27,650 nucleotides of DNA from the NCBI GenBank assembly GCA_050260255.1, contig JBLNBW010000070.1, positions 1-27,650 of the forward strand. The letters run 5' to 3'. The translations under genes and the position numbers were made by a program. Shown here in pieces: positions 15,812 to 22,794 of this stretch. This stretch comes from JAQGMV01 sp050260255. Its GTDB lineage: Bacteria; Pseudomonadota; Gammaproteobacteria; Burkholderiales; SG8-41. Numbering within the stretch: position 1 is the first letter of the stretch; each line of letters opens with the position of its first letter. The notes below the pieces were generated by a model. It was not told the DNA's origin, searched no databases, and saw only the letters and a program-made list of their open reading frames with translations.

Positions 15812-16963
15812 ATGAACGCGAAGAACATATGGACCATGCTGAAGGACGCGTTCACGTCTTGGCAGGAAGACTATGCGCCAAGCATGGGTGCGGCGCTGTC
15901 GTACTACACGATGTTTTCCATCGCGCCGCTGCTCCTCATCGTCATCGCGGTTACGGGGCTCGTGTTCGGCGAAGAGGCCGCGCGCGGTGCAATCTACGGT
16001 CAATTGCAGGGACTGATGGGAGACGAAGGCGCGCGCGCCATCGAAAACATGGTCGCAAGCGCGAACAAGCCGGCACAGGGCATCGTCGCCACGGTGGCGG
16101 GCGTTGCCACACTGCTTTTCGGTGCGACCACGGTATTCGGAGAGCTGCAGAGCGACCTCGACCGCATCTGGCGCGCGCCCGCGCGGGAAAAGCAGAGCGG
16201 CGTGTGGACGCTTCTGCGCACCCGCCTCCTGTCGTTCGGAATGATTCTGGGCATCGCCTTCCTGCTGATGGTGTCGCTTGTCATGAGCGCCGCCGTGGCC
16301 GCGCTGGGCGAACTTTGGGCGCCGTTCTTCGGCGCATGGGAAGTACTGGCGCACGCCGTAAACATCGTCGTGGGCTTCGGCGTAACCACGGTGCTCTTTG
16401 CGATGATCTACAAATTCATGCCGCGCGCCGCCGTCGGCTGGCACGACGTCTGGATAGGCGCCGCATGCACCGCATTGCTGTTCACCCTGGGACGGTTTCT
16501 CATCGGGCTTTACCTTGGCAAAAGCGGCGTCACCTCGAGCTTCGGCGCGGCAGGCTCGCTCGTTCTCGTGATGGTGTGGGTGTATTACTCCGCGCAGATA
16601 TTCCTGCTCGGCGCCGAGTTCACCTGGGTGTATGCGCACGCGTACGGCTCGCGCCGCGGCAGCGTGCGTCCGCGTGCCGGGGTCGAGCAGCGAGCTGCCG
16701 AAGCGCCAGTGAAATCGCCGGCCGCGGTGAACGCCGCATCCCCGCGCGAGAGCGACGCGGGCGTTGCAGGAACCGCAGCGCCCGTACTCGCGCGCGCGGC
16801 AGTTCCACCGGCTGAAGTCGCAGCCAACGATCCACCGACCGCGCAACCGCGCGGGCAATTGAGGCAGCATCCGTTTGCAGCCGTGGCGATCGCTGCCTCC
16901 GCGGGCCTCGCGATGGCGCTCATCACGCGTCTGCGCAGCCGCCGTCGCCCTGTCCACGCGTAA
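15812..16963 (+). CDS. YihY/virulence factor BrkB family inner-membrane protein with extended C-terminus
   Basis: 383 residues. The N-terminal 275 residues are a typical YihY/BrkB protein: SWQEDYAPSMGAALSYYTMF with the first span, the ATLLFGATTVFGELQSDLD segment (about 99-117) and the later spans around 140-163, 180-200, 211-232 and 247-270. After the core comes a 75-residue Ala/Pro/Arg-rich linker (about 280-352) and then a seventh hydrophobic helix (about 355-371) ending in a basic tail. Ordinary family members lack this final helix. The substrate of the family is not established; older names (ribonuclease BN, BrkB) are not safe. GGAG (15801-15804) precedes the ATG at 15812. It is monocistronic as far as can be seen. 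Confidence 0.88.
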   Translation: MNAKNIWTMLKDAFTSWQEDYAPSMGAALSYYTMFSIAPLLLIVIAVTGLVFGEEAARGAIYGQLQGLMGDEGARAIENMVASANKPAQGIVATVAGVATLLFGATTVFGELQSDLDRIWRAPAREKQSGVWTLLRTRLLSFGMILGIAFLLMVSLVMSAAVAALGELWAPFFGAWEVLAHAVNIVVGFGVTTVLFAMIYKFMPRAAVGWHDVWIGAACTALLFTLGRFLIGLYLGKSGVTSSFGAAGSLVLVMVWVYYSAQIFLLGAEFTWVYAHAYGSRRGSVRPRAGVEQRAAEAPVKSPAAVNAASPRESDAGVAGTAAPVLARAAVPPAEVAANDPPTAQPRGQLRQHPFAAVAIAASAGLAMALITRLRSRRRPVHA

Positions 16964-17152
16964 ACACATACGCGAATTCCCGCCAGAAACGCGGGTGATG
17001 ACGCGCGCTTCGCTGCGCACACGGCGTATTTTTTTTTACGCATCGCCTGCGGCAATACGCGCCAATTCTGCAATGCCATCCCATCCGCTCAATTGTTCTC
17101 AGGCGAAGGCCTGACCGTCGCCCAGCGGAATGGCGCTTGCACCGGTAGCCGG

Positions 17153-17169
17153 GCCGCCTACAAGGCGGC
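17153..17169. repeat. Hairpin upstream of the PEP-CTERM gene
   Basis: GCCGCC (17153-17158) pairs with GGCGGC (17164-17169) around a five-base loop, ending 33 bases before the ATG at 17203. It would lie in the 5' leader if transcription begins upstream of it. The wider gap 16964-17202 also contains a run of nine T (17029-17037) flanked by GCGTA and ACGC, but no classical terminator for the YihY gene and no convincing promoter. Confidence 0.35.
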
Positions 17170-17202
17170 GTAATACTCTTATCACTGCGGAGACTGTAAT
17201 CT

Positions 17203-17955
17203 ATGAAACGACCTATCAAGGGCTGGCACGTGACGCAGGCAGGGCTTGCGGCGGCGATGTTTGCAGCAGCCGGAGGCGCGAATGCGAGCCTCGTCTTTCT
17301 TGGCAACGCCGACCTGACAGGTACGGGCCTCGGCGCAGTGCCGACGGTTCTCACCGTCACGAGTCCGGCGAATACGACGACCGAATCCGGGAGCGTCGCG
17401 TGGAACGGGACGGCGAACGTAACGACTGGCAACACGATCGCTATCACCCAGACACGCACGCTCGCGGAAGCAGGCGCAACCGCGGCATCGAACCTACGCA
17501 TCGTGTTCAACGCTGACGAGCCGGGTACCACTGCGGATAACTCGATCACGCTGAACTCGCTGGTGATGACGATCTTCAGCCCGACGGGCACGTCGCTGTT
17601 TACCGCCAATCTCGCACCAACCGGCACGGCGGAGACGCCGATCACGTTCAATGCCACGCAGACCGGCATTGGGCGCGCAGGCTTCGTGTTCGGGCTGGAT
17701 GCCGCGCAGGCAGCAGCTGCGCAGACCGCCGCGTTTGCCGGAGCGTTCCAGAACAACCGTATCGGCCTGTCGGCGTCGCTCTCCAACGCCACGGGAGGTC
17801 CGGAGACGTTCTTCGTCGGCAACCAGGGCGGTGCCGGTGGGCCGGGCGGCCTGCCGCCGCTGGTCGGCCCGATACCGGAGCCAGGCACGATGGCAATGCT
17901 GGCTACGGGATTGCTGGCGATGGGCGGGATCGCGCGCCGGCGTAAGATCTCCTAA
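17203..17955 (+). CDS. PEP-CTERM sorting-domain exported protein
   Basis: 250 residues. A signal peptide is visible (basic MKRPIKGW, core AGLAAAMFAAAG, ending GANAS at about 29). The mature part is Thr/Asn/Ala-rich with a beta-type composition and no cysteine. The C-terminus is a clear PEP-CTERM signal: IPEPGTMAMLATGLLAMGG then ARRRK (about 224-248), meaning the PEP motif, a membrane span and a basic cluster. Such proteins are processed by an exosortase and delivered to the envelope or extracellular polysaccharide matrix. No exosortase gene is in the window, so it must be encoded elsewhere. A purine-rich CGGAGA lies about nine bases before the ATG. A strong terminator follows 28 bases after the stop, so it is a single-gene unit. 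Confidence 0.85.
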   Translation: MKRPIKGWHVTQAGLAAAMFAAAGGANASLVFLGNADLTGTGLGAVPTVLTVTSPANTTTESGSVAWNGTANVTTGNTIAITQTRTLAEAGATAASNLRIVFNADEPGTTADNSITLNSLVMTIFSPTGTSLFTANLAPTGTAETPITFNATQTGIGRAGFVFGLDAAQAAAAQTAAFAGAFQNNRIGLSASLSNATGGPETFFVGNQGGAGGPGGLPPLVGPIPEPGTMAMLATGLLAMGGIARRRKIS

Positions 17956-17983
17956 TACCGTTCAGTTGGATCTACGCAACGAC

Positions 17984-18011
17984 AAGGCCGGGGGCGACCC
18001 CGGCCTTTTTT
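17984..18011 (+). terminator. Rho-independent terminator after the PEP-CTERM gene
   Basis: A perfect 10-bp stem (AAGGCCGGGG 17984-17993 with CCCCGGCCTT 17998-18007), a GCGA tetraloop and a run of six T (18006-18011). It is the clearest terminator in the window. It also lies 57 bases beyond the end of the minus-strand hydrolase gene and could weakly serve that strand. Confidence 0.92.
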
Positions 18012-18068
18012 ACGCGACGGAGCTCTCCGCCGAGCGCGATGTGGGTCTTCACGCCCGTGACCGGTGTA

Positions 18069-18868
18069 TCACCGTGCGCTCTCCTCGAGAAAGTCGGCGA
18101 GGCCGCGTATCCACTCCTCGCGCTGGAACACGAAGCCGTCGTTGTGTCCGCCCGCGAGAACCATGAGACGCTTGGGAGCGCGTGCAGCCGCGTGCAGCCG
18201 CTCGGCGTGGCTGAACGGCACGATCTCGTCGCTCGGGCTGTGGATGATCAGCACCGGGGCCGCGATCGCGGGCAGTCGCGCCATGTTGTCGTAGCGGATG
18301 CGCGCGAGCAGGCGCACCGGCAGATACGGATAGATCGATGCGGCGAGATCCGGGATGGACGTGAACGCGGAAGCCAGCACCAGTGCACGCGGCGTGCGAC
18401 ACCACCGCCGAGCGATTCGCCGAACACGACGATGTCCCGCGCCGCAGCGCCTCGCGACTCGAGCCATGACCAGCAGGCCTCCGCATCGCGATAGGTGCCC
18501 TCTTCCGAGGGTTCGCCCGAGCTCTCGCCGTAGCCGCGATAATCCACGATGAACGTGGAGTAGCCGAGGCGGCTGAACATCTGGAGGTAATCGATGCGAT
18601 GGGAAATGTTCCCGGCATTGCCGTGGAACAGCAGCACGATGCCGCGCTGTTCCGGCGCAGGCACCCACCACGCAGAGAGCGTCTCTCCGTCGCTCGTGCG
18701 CAGCGCGACCCGTTCGTACGGAAGCCCGCGCGCCGCCGGCGTGGTGACGATCTCGCGGCCCAGATGCGGGTAGTAGACCAGGCTCGATTGCATGCCGAAG
18801 AGGAGCGCACCGAGTCCGGCATAGCAGGCCGCGGCGGTGAGCAGCGCTCCCATCAGGCCTCGGCTCAC
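18069..18868 (-). pseudogene. Alpha/beta hydrolase broken by a deletion frameshift
   Basis: The 5' part (from GTG 18868) codes for an N-terminal membrane anchor (about 5-27), then LLFHGNAGNISHR (oxyanion region), VDYRGYGESSG and the nucleophile elbow GESLGGG (Ser152). After Ala158 (codon at 18395-18397) the frame is lost. The rest of the family pattern continues in another frame: RALVLASAFTSIPDLAA, the acid residue in HSPSDEIVPF and the His in GGHNDGF, ending at 18069. The missing segment between GGGVA and RALVL is about seven residues in relatives, so a deletion of about 22 bases fits better than a single-base error. The full triad would otherwise be present, suggesting a recent break. An ATG at 18853 with GAGG before it is an alternative start. 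The intact relative would be a membrane-anchored serine hydrolase (YfhR/ABHD-like). Confidence 0.8.
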
Positions 18869-19038
18869 ATGAGTCTAGGGGATCTCGGAGTGCCCGACAT
18901 GAGGCACGTGTGCGTTGCGGCCAGCATTGCGGGTCCCGCGGAGCGCGAGCGGCCGATTCCTGGCTCCAGGCTGCGGTGCGCCGCGATCCCTCCGTGACCG
19001 AAGGGGCTGGCGCGGGTTTTCGCCGCAATGCTTTTCAT
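18865..19038 (-). CDS. Doubtful 57-residue ORF linking srkA and the hydrolase gene
   Basis: Its ATG overlaps the srkA stop (ATGA) and its TGA overlaps the hydrolase GTG (GTGA), so it would join the two genes in perfect translational coupling. The product begins MKSIAAKTRASPFGHGG; it is Ala/Ser/Arg-rich, has no membrane span or signal and resembles no family I know. The overlaps may be a coincidence of a GC-rich spacer of about 165 bases. It is listed because the coupling at both ends is unusual. Confidence 0.3.
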   Translation of the reverse strand: MKSIAAKTRASPFGHGGIAAHRSLEPGIGRSRSAGPAMLAATHTCLMSGTPRSPRLM

Positions 19039-20021
19039 GTCAGGAGCTCCAAGGGCGGCTCGTCGAGCGCGGCCGCCTGCTCCCGCAGCGCGAGGATCTG
19101 ATCCTGCCAGTAGCGCTGCGTGTTGAAGAACGGGAAGTTCGCTGGGAACGCCGGATCGCCCCAACGCCGCGCAAGCCAGCCGGCGTAATGGATGAGGCGC
19201 AGCGTGCGCAGCGCCTCGACGAGGATCAGCTCGCGGGTGTCGAAATCCCGAAAAGCGCGATAGCCTTCCATAAAGTCGCAAAGCTGTGCCGTCATCGCCG
19301 CGCGGTCGCCCGACAGCGCAAGCCACACGTCCTGCACCGCCGGCGCCATGCAGGTGTCGTCCAGATCGACGAAATGCGGGCCGTCGTCCGTCCACAAGAT
19401 GTTGCCGGCATGGCAATCGCCGTGCACGCGGATCATCGAAACCGCGCCGGCGCGCGCATAGCACTGCTCGACGCGGGCTAGCACGTCCTCGACGACGCTG
19501 CGATACGTCTCGCGCAAGTCCTGCGGCACGAAGTCGCCTGCCATGACGAAGGCGAAAGGCGCCCGGCCGTAAGTTTCGATGTCCAGCGCAAGCCGGTGCC
19601 GATAGGGCGTGAGCGCTCCGACTGCGTGGATGCGCCCGATGAATCGGCCCAGTTGCAGGAGCGTGTCCGGATCCGACAGTTCCGGGCTGCGTCCGGGGCG
19701 CTTCGGATATACCGCGTAGCGGAACCCCGCATGCTCGTGCAGCGTGGTATCGCCGATGACCAGAGGCGCGACGACCGGCAGCTCGCGCTCGGCCAGCGCC
19801 AGCGCGAAGGCATGTTCTTCGCGGATCGCCTCATCGGTCCACCGTCCCGGTCTGTAGAACTTGACGACGACGATGGACCCGTCTTCGAGCCACACCTGGT
19901 ATACGCGGTTCTCGTAGCTCGAAAGCGCCAGCATCCGGCCATCTGCGCGGGTGCCGCAGGCGTCCACGGCATCGAGTATCGCTTCCGGCGTGAGGGCCGC
20001 GTAGGGCGCGCGGTCAAGCAT
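19035..20021 (-). CDS. srkA: Stress response kinase A (YihE/SrkA family Ser/Thr kinase)
   Basis: 328 residues, the family's usual length. The aminoglycoside-phosphotransferase-like kinase fold shows SSYENRVYQVWLEDG (nucleotide-binding start, about 34-48), the lysine in VVVKFYRPGRW (about 54), HEHAGFRYAVYPKRPGR, the catalytic loop HGDCHAGN (200-207, Asp202) and the metal-binding Asp in FVDLDD (about 219). All key residues are intact. SrkA is a cytoplasmic protein kinase linked to survival of envelope and oxidative stress in E. coli; its targets are not settled. It starts at ATG 20021, diverging from the efflux operon that begins at 20315, so the 293-base gap holds both promoters. Confidence 0.92.
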   Translation of the reverse strand: MLDRAPYAALTPEAILDAVDACGTRADGRMLALSSYENRVYQVWLEDGSIVVVKFYRPGRWTDEAIREEHAFALALAERELPVVAPLVIGDTTLHEHAGFRYAVYPKRPGRSPELSDPDTLLQLGRFIGRIHAVGALTPYRHRLALDIETYGRAPFAFVMAGDFVPQDLRETYRSVVEDVLARVEQCYARAGAVSMIRVHGDCHAGNILWTDDGPHFVDLDDTCMAPAVQDVWLALSGDRAAMTAQLCDFMEGYRAFRDFDTRELILVEALRTLRLIHYAGWLARRWGDPAFPANFPFFNTQRYWQDQILALREQAAALDEPPLELLT

Positions 20022-20216
20022 GAGTCGGCACCCTGCACGGCGGAGCGTCGCGGCGTGGCGACGACAATACGCAAAGCCTCACGCCGCCATTACGGGACGT
20101 AATCCTTGTGGTAAGCTGCGCGGGCACTGAATCATGCATATGGATAAGGCCGGCATTGTGCAGCAGCCGGGATTAAAACGATAGTCGGTGAGGAGAAGCA
20201 CGGCGTCGGGCCGAGA

Positions 20217-20247
20217 CAGCTTAGAAAGCTGCCCGCAAGCATTGCGG
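20217..20247 (+). promoter_or_regulatory. Two tandem perfect hairpins in the leader of the efflux operon
   Basis: Hairpin 1 is CAGCTT-AGA-AAGCTG (20217-20231); hairpin 2 is CCGCAA-GCA-TTGCGG (20233-20247). Both have six-pair stems and three-base loops, separated by one base, and end 67 bases before the ATG of the outer-membrane channel gene. Without a T-run they are not terminators. They could shape the 5' untranslated region or act as dyad protein-binding sites. They match no riboswitch that I know. Confidence 0.45.
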
Positions 20248-20314
20248 CGTATGGTGCGCCGTACCGGGCCGGCATACTCGCATCGCGGGCGGCCTCTCCT
20301 CTCAGAACTCTTGA

Positions 20315-21610
20315 ATGAAGCACTTTCGTCGCCTGATACAACTCGCTGCGCTGTGCGCGCTCTCCATCGGAAGCGCGCACGCACAGCTCGTCGCACCCGC
20401 TGCGGACGCGCCGAGCATAGACCGGTTGACGTTGCAGCAGGCGGAAGCGCTGTTCAATGAACGCAACCGCGAAGTACGGGCCGCCCGCCGCATAGCCGAA
20501 GGCGCGGAAGCGGACGTCATCTCCGCGCGCGCGCGGCCGAATCCGACGCTGTCGATCGGCACCACGAGCATCAGTCCGAGCAACGGCGTCGGCTCGGGCA
20601 ACATTCTCAACAAGCGCGTCGATACGACGATAGGCCTGTCGCAGCTCATCGAGCGCGGAAACAAGCGCGAGCTGCGCACCCAGGCGGCCGAGTACAGCGC
20701 CGCCGCCGCGCGCAACGAGGAAGCCGACGTCGCGCGCCAGCAGCGCGGTACCTTATATGCGGCCTATTACGACCTCGTGCTCGCTCAGGAGAGAATCCGG
20801 GTCACCGAAGACACCGCGGGACTCTTCGGCAAGACGGTCGATGCTGCGAACCAGCGACTCAAGGCCGGCGACATCTCCCCGACCGAGCTTGCGCGGATCA
20901 GCGTCGATGCGTTGCGCGCCCAGAATGACGCACGGGCGGCGCGCGCCGAACGCGACAAGGCCCAGCTCGTCCTCGGCTACCTCATCGGCGGCGAACAGAA
21001 CGCATCGCACATCGTCGCGGTCGATACGTGGCCTCTCGATCAGCCGCTGCCGGACATGAGCGCAATCGAGCGCATCGTCGATCAGCGCGCCGACATACAG
21101 GCTGCCAAACAACGCCAGCAGGCGGCCGAGCGCCAGCGCGAGCTCGCACGCGCGCTGCGCACGCGCGACGTCGTGGCGGGTGTGCAGTACGAGCGTTTTC
21201 CGAGCGACGTCAGCAACAACAGCTACGGCGTGAGCGTGAGCATCCCGTTGTTCACGTCCTATTACTATCAGGGCGAAATCCGGCGCGCGGAAGTCGAGCT
21301 GCAGGCGGCCGAGGAAAACGTCGAGCGTACGCGCGCCCTCGCGATCGCAGACGTGCAGCGCGCGCTGAGCGAGCTCGCAGCAGCCACCGAACGTGTGCGC
21401 CGCTTCAGGGAAGTGTTGCTCGCCGCGGCCGACAAAGCGGCGAGCGGCGCCGAATTCGCCTACAGCCGCGGTGCGATCGGCGTCATGGACCTGCTCGATG
21501 CACGCCGCCAGCTGTACGCGACGCGGCTGGAGTCCGTTGCCGCGCAAGCCGATTATGCACGCGCGCTCGCCGCCTGGCGGGCAGCAACCAGCGTTGTTCC
21601 TGTCCGCTAA
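20315..21610 (+). CDS. czcC: TolC/CzcC-family outer-membrane efflux protein
   Basis: 431 residues with a signal peptide (core LIQLAALCALSIGSAHAQ, cleaved near 23). It has the two-fold OEP repeat of long amphipathic helices rich in Ala, Arg and Glu (about 40-210 and 245-425). Markers are LTLQQAEALFNERNREV, ARARPNPTLSIGTTSI, the beta-barrel stretch YGVSVSIPLFTSYYYQGEI and the C-terminal GAIGVMDLLDARRQLYAT. It forms the trimeric outer-membrane channel of a tripartite pump. The next gene starts 32 bases later. The czcC-type name rests on the following adaptor and HME-type pump; the metal is not proven. A weak ribosome-binding site precedes ATG 20315. Confidence 0.88.
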   Translation: MKHFRRLIQLAALCALSIGSAHAQLVAPAADAPSIDRLTLQQAEALFNERNREVRAARRIAEGAEADVISARARPNPTLSIGTTSISPSNGVGSGNILNKRVDTTIGLSQLIERGNKRELRTQAAEYSAAAARNEEADVARQQRGTLYAAYYDLVLAQERIRVTEDTAGLFGKTVDAANQRLKAGDISPTELARISVDALRAQNDARAARAERDKAQLVLGYLIGGEQNASHIVAVDTWPLDQPLPDMSAIERIVDQRADIQAAKQRQQAAERQRELARALRTRDVVAGVQYERFPSDVSNNSYGVSVSIPLFTSYYYQGEIRRAEVELQAAEENVERTRALAIADVQRALSELAAATERVRRFREVLLAAADKAASGAEFAYSRGAIGVMDLLDARRQLYATRLESVAAQADYARALAAWRAATSVVPVR

Positions 21611-21642
21611 CTTCGTCATTTGTCCGTGACGAGCCTACTCCA

Positions 21643-22782
21643 ATGAAAACGAACCTCGTCACCGCGCTGCTCTTCTCGCTTGCCCTGCTCACATCGTGCG
21701 GCAAGCCGCCCGAGCCCACGCCCGATCCCGAACACAAGGTCGAAGGGAACAGCATCGTCTTTCCGCCCGGCAACCACGAAGTCGAGAGCATACAGACGGT
21801 GCAGATCAAGAAGCAGCGTGCGCCCTCGACGCGCCTGAATGGCCGGCTTACGTGGAACGAAGACCGCACGGTGCGCATCTACACGCCCTTCGCCGGTCGC
21901 GTGGAAAAGATTCTCGTGCAGCCCGGCACCCAGGTGAAACGCGGACAGGCGCTCGCCATCATCGCGTCGCCCGACTTCGGCCAGGCGCAGGCCGATGCGC
22001 GCCGCGCAGCCAGCGAATACGAGCTCGCCGAGAAGAATCTCGCCCGGGTGCGCGAGCTCACGCAGCACGGCGTGGCCGCGGGCAAGGAATTGCAGAACGC
22101 GGAAGCCGAATACGCGCGCACGCGCGCCGAGCTCGACCGCACGCAGCGGCGGCTTGCGCTGTACGGCGGACGCCGCGACAGCGTCGACCAGACCTACACG
22201 CTCGCGAGTCCGATCGCCGGCATGGTGGTCGAACGCAACATCAATCCGGGGCAGGAGCTGCGGCCCGAGCAAATGACCTCCAATGCCCCGCCGCTATTCG
22301 TAATCACCGATCCGAGCCAGCTGTGGGCCCAGATCGATGCGTCGGAACGCGATCTCAACAGGCTGCGCGTAGGCAAGGTTGTCACGCTGCAGACGCCGGC
22401 TTATCGCGATGAGCCGTTTCAGGCAACGGTCACGGCGATCTCGGATTTCCTGGATCCCTCCACGCGCACGCTCAAAGTGCGCGCCCTGCTCACCAATCCC
22501 GGCCGCAAGCTCAAAGCGGAGATGTTCGTCACGGCGGAGGTCGACGCCGACAACGAAATGGTCCTGCTCGTGCCCACCAAGTCCGTCTATTTCCAGGGCG
22601 GGCACAACTACGTCTTCGTCGAGGACGGCGGCGGCCGCTACACCCGGCGCGAGGTTCATCTCGACGACGTGTACGGCAACGAGGTCGAGGTGGTGCATGG
22701 GTTGGGCGACGGGGAAAAGGTCGTGACGCAGGGCTCGCTCATGCTGCAGCAGATACTCAAGCCGCGGCGCGTTCAGAAATAG
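21643..22782 (+). CDS. czcB: CzcB-like RND periplasmic adaptor lipoprotein (first)
   Basis: 379 residues. The start is a lipoprotein signal (core LVTALLFSLALLTS, lipobox Cys19), so the protein is anchored in the inner membrane. The order is: lipoyl-like hairpin (TPFAGRVEKILVQPGTQVKR, about 86-105), a coiled-coil helical hairpin (about 115-178), the second lipoyl half (LASPIAGMVVERNINPGQEL), a beta-barrel domain (LFVITDPSQLWAQIDASERD, then FLDPSTRTLKVRALL) and a membrane-proximal domain (VHGLGDGEKVVTQGSLML). It links the inner-membrane pump to the channel. No His-rich metal-binding N-terminal segment is present, unlike some CzcB proteins. It lies 32 bases after czcC and 12 before czcA, clearly one operon. 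Confidence 0.9.
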   Translation: MKTNLVTALLFSLALLTSCGKPPEPTPDPEHKVEGNSIVFPPGNHEVESIQTVQIKKQRAPSTRLNGRLTWNEDRTVRIYTPFAGRVEKILVQPGTQVKRGQALAIIASPDFGQAQADARRAASEYELAEKNLARVRELTQHGVAAGKELQNAEAEYARTRAELDRTQRRLALYGGRRDSVDQTYTLASPIAGMVVERNINPGQELRPEQMTSNAPPLFVITDPSQLWAQIDASERDLNRLRVGKVVTLQTPAYRDEPFQATVTAISDFLDPSTRTLKVRALLTNPGRKLKAEMFVTAEVDADNEMVLLVPTKSVYFQGGHNYVFVEDGGGRYTRREVHLDDVYGNEVEVVHGLGDGEKVVTQGSLMLQQILKPRRVQK

Positions 22783-22794
22783 CCGGGCGCGGTC

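Noticed and set aside
17003..17041. Hairpin plus nine-T run after the YihY gene as an intrinsic terminator
   Set aside because: The GCGC stem is only four pairs and the T-run is about ten bases away. The T-run instead sits in the loop of a weak GCGTA/TACGC pair, so the geometry is wrong.
17100..17200. Possible sigma-54 promoter or c-di-GMP riboswitch before the PEP-CTERM gene
   Set aside because: A TGGC is present at 17131-17134, but the required GG-N10-GC spacing fails there. The GG/GC pair that does fit (around 17143-17156) lacks the rest of the consensus. The riboswitch core motifs are not visible.
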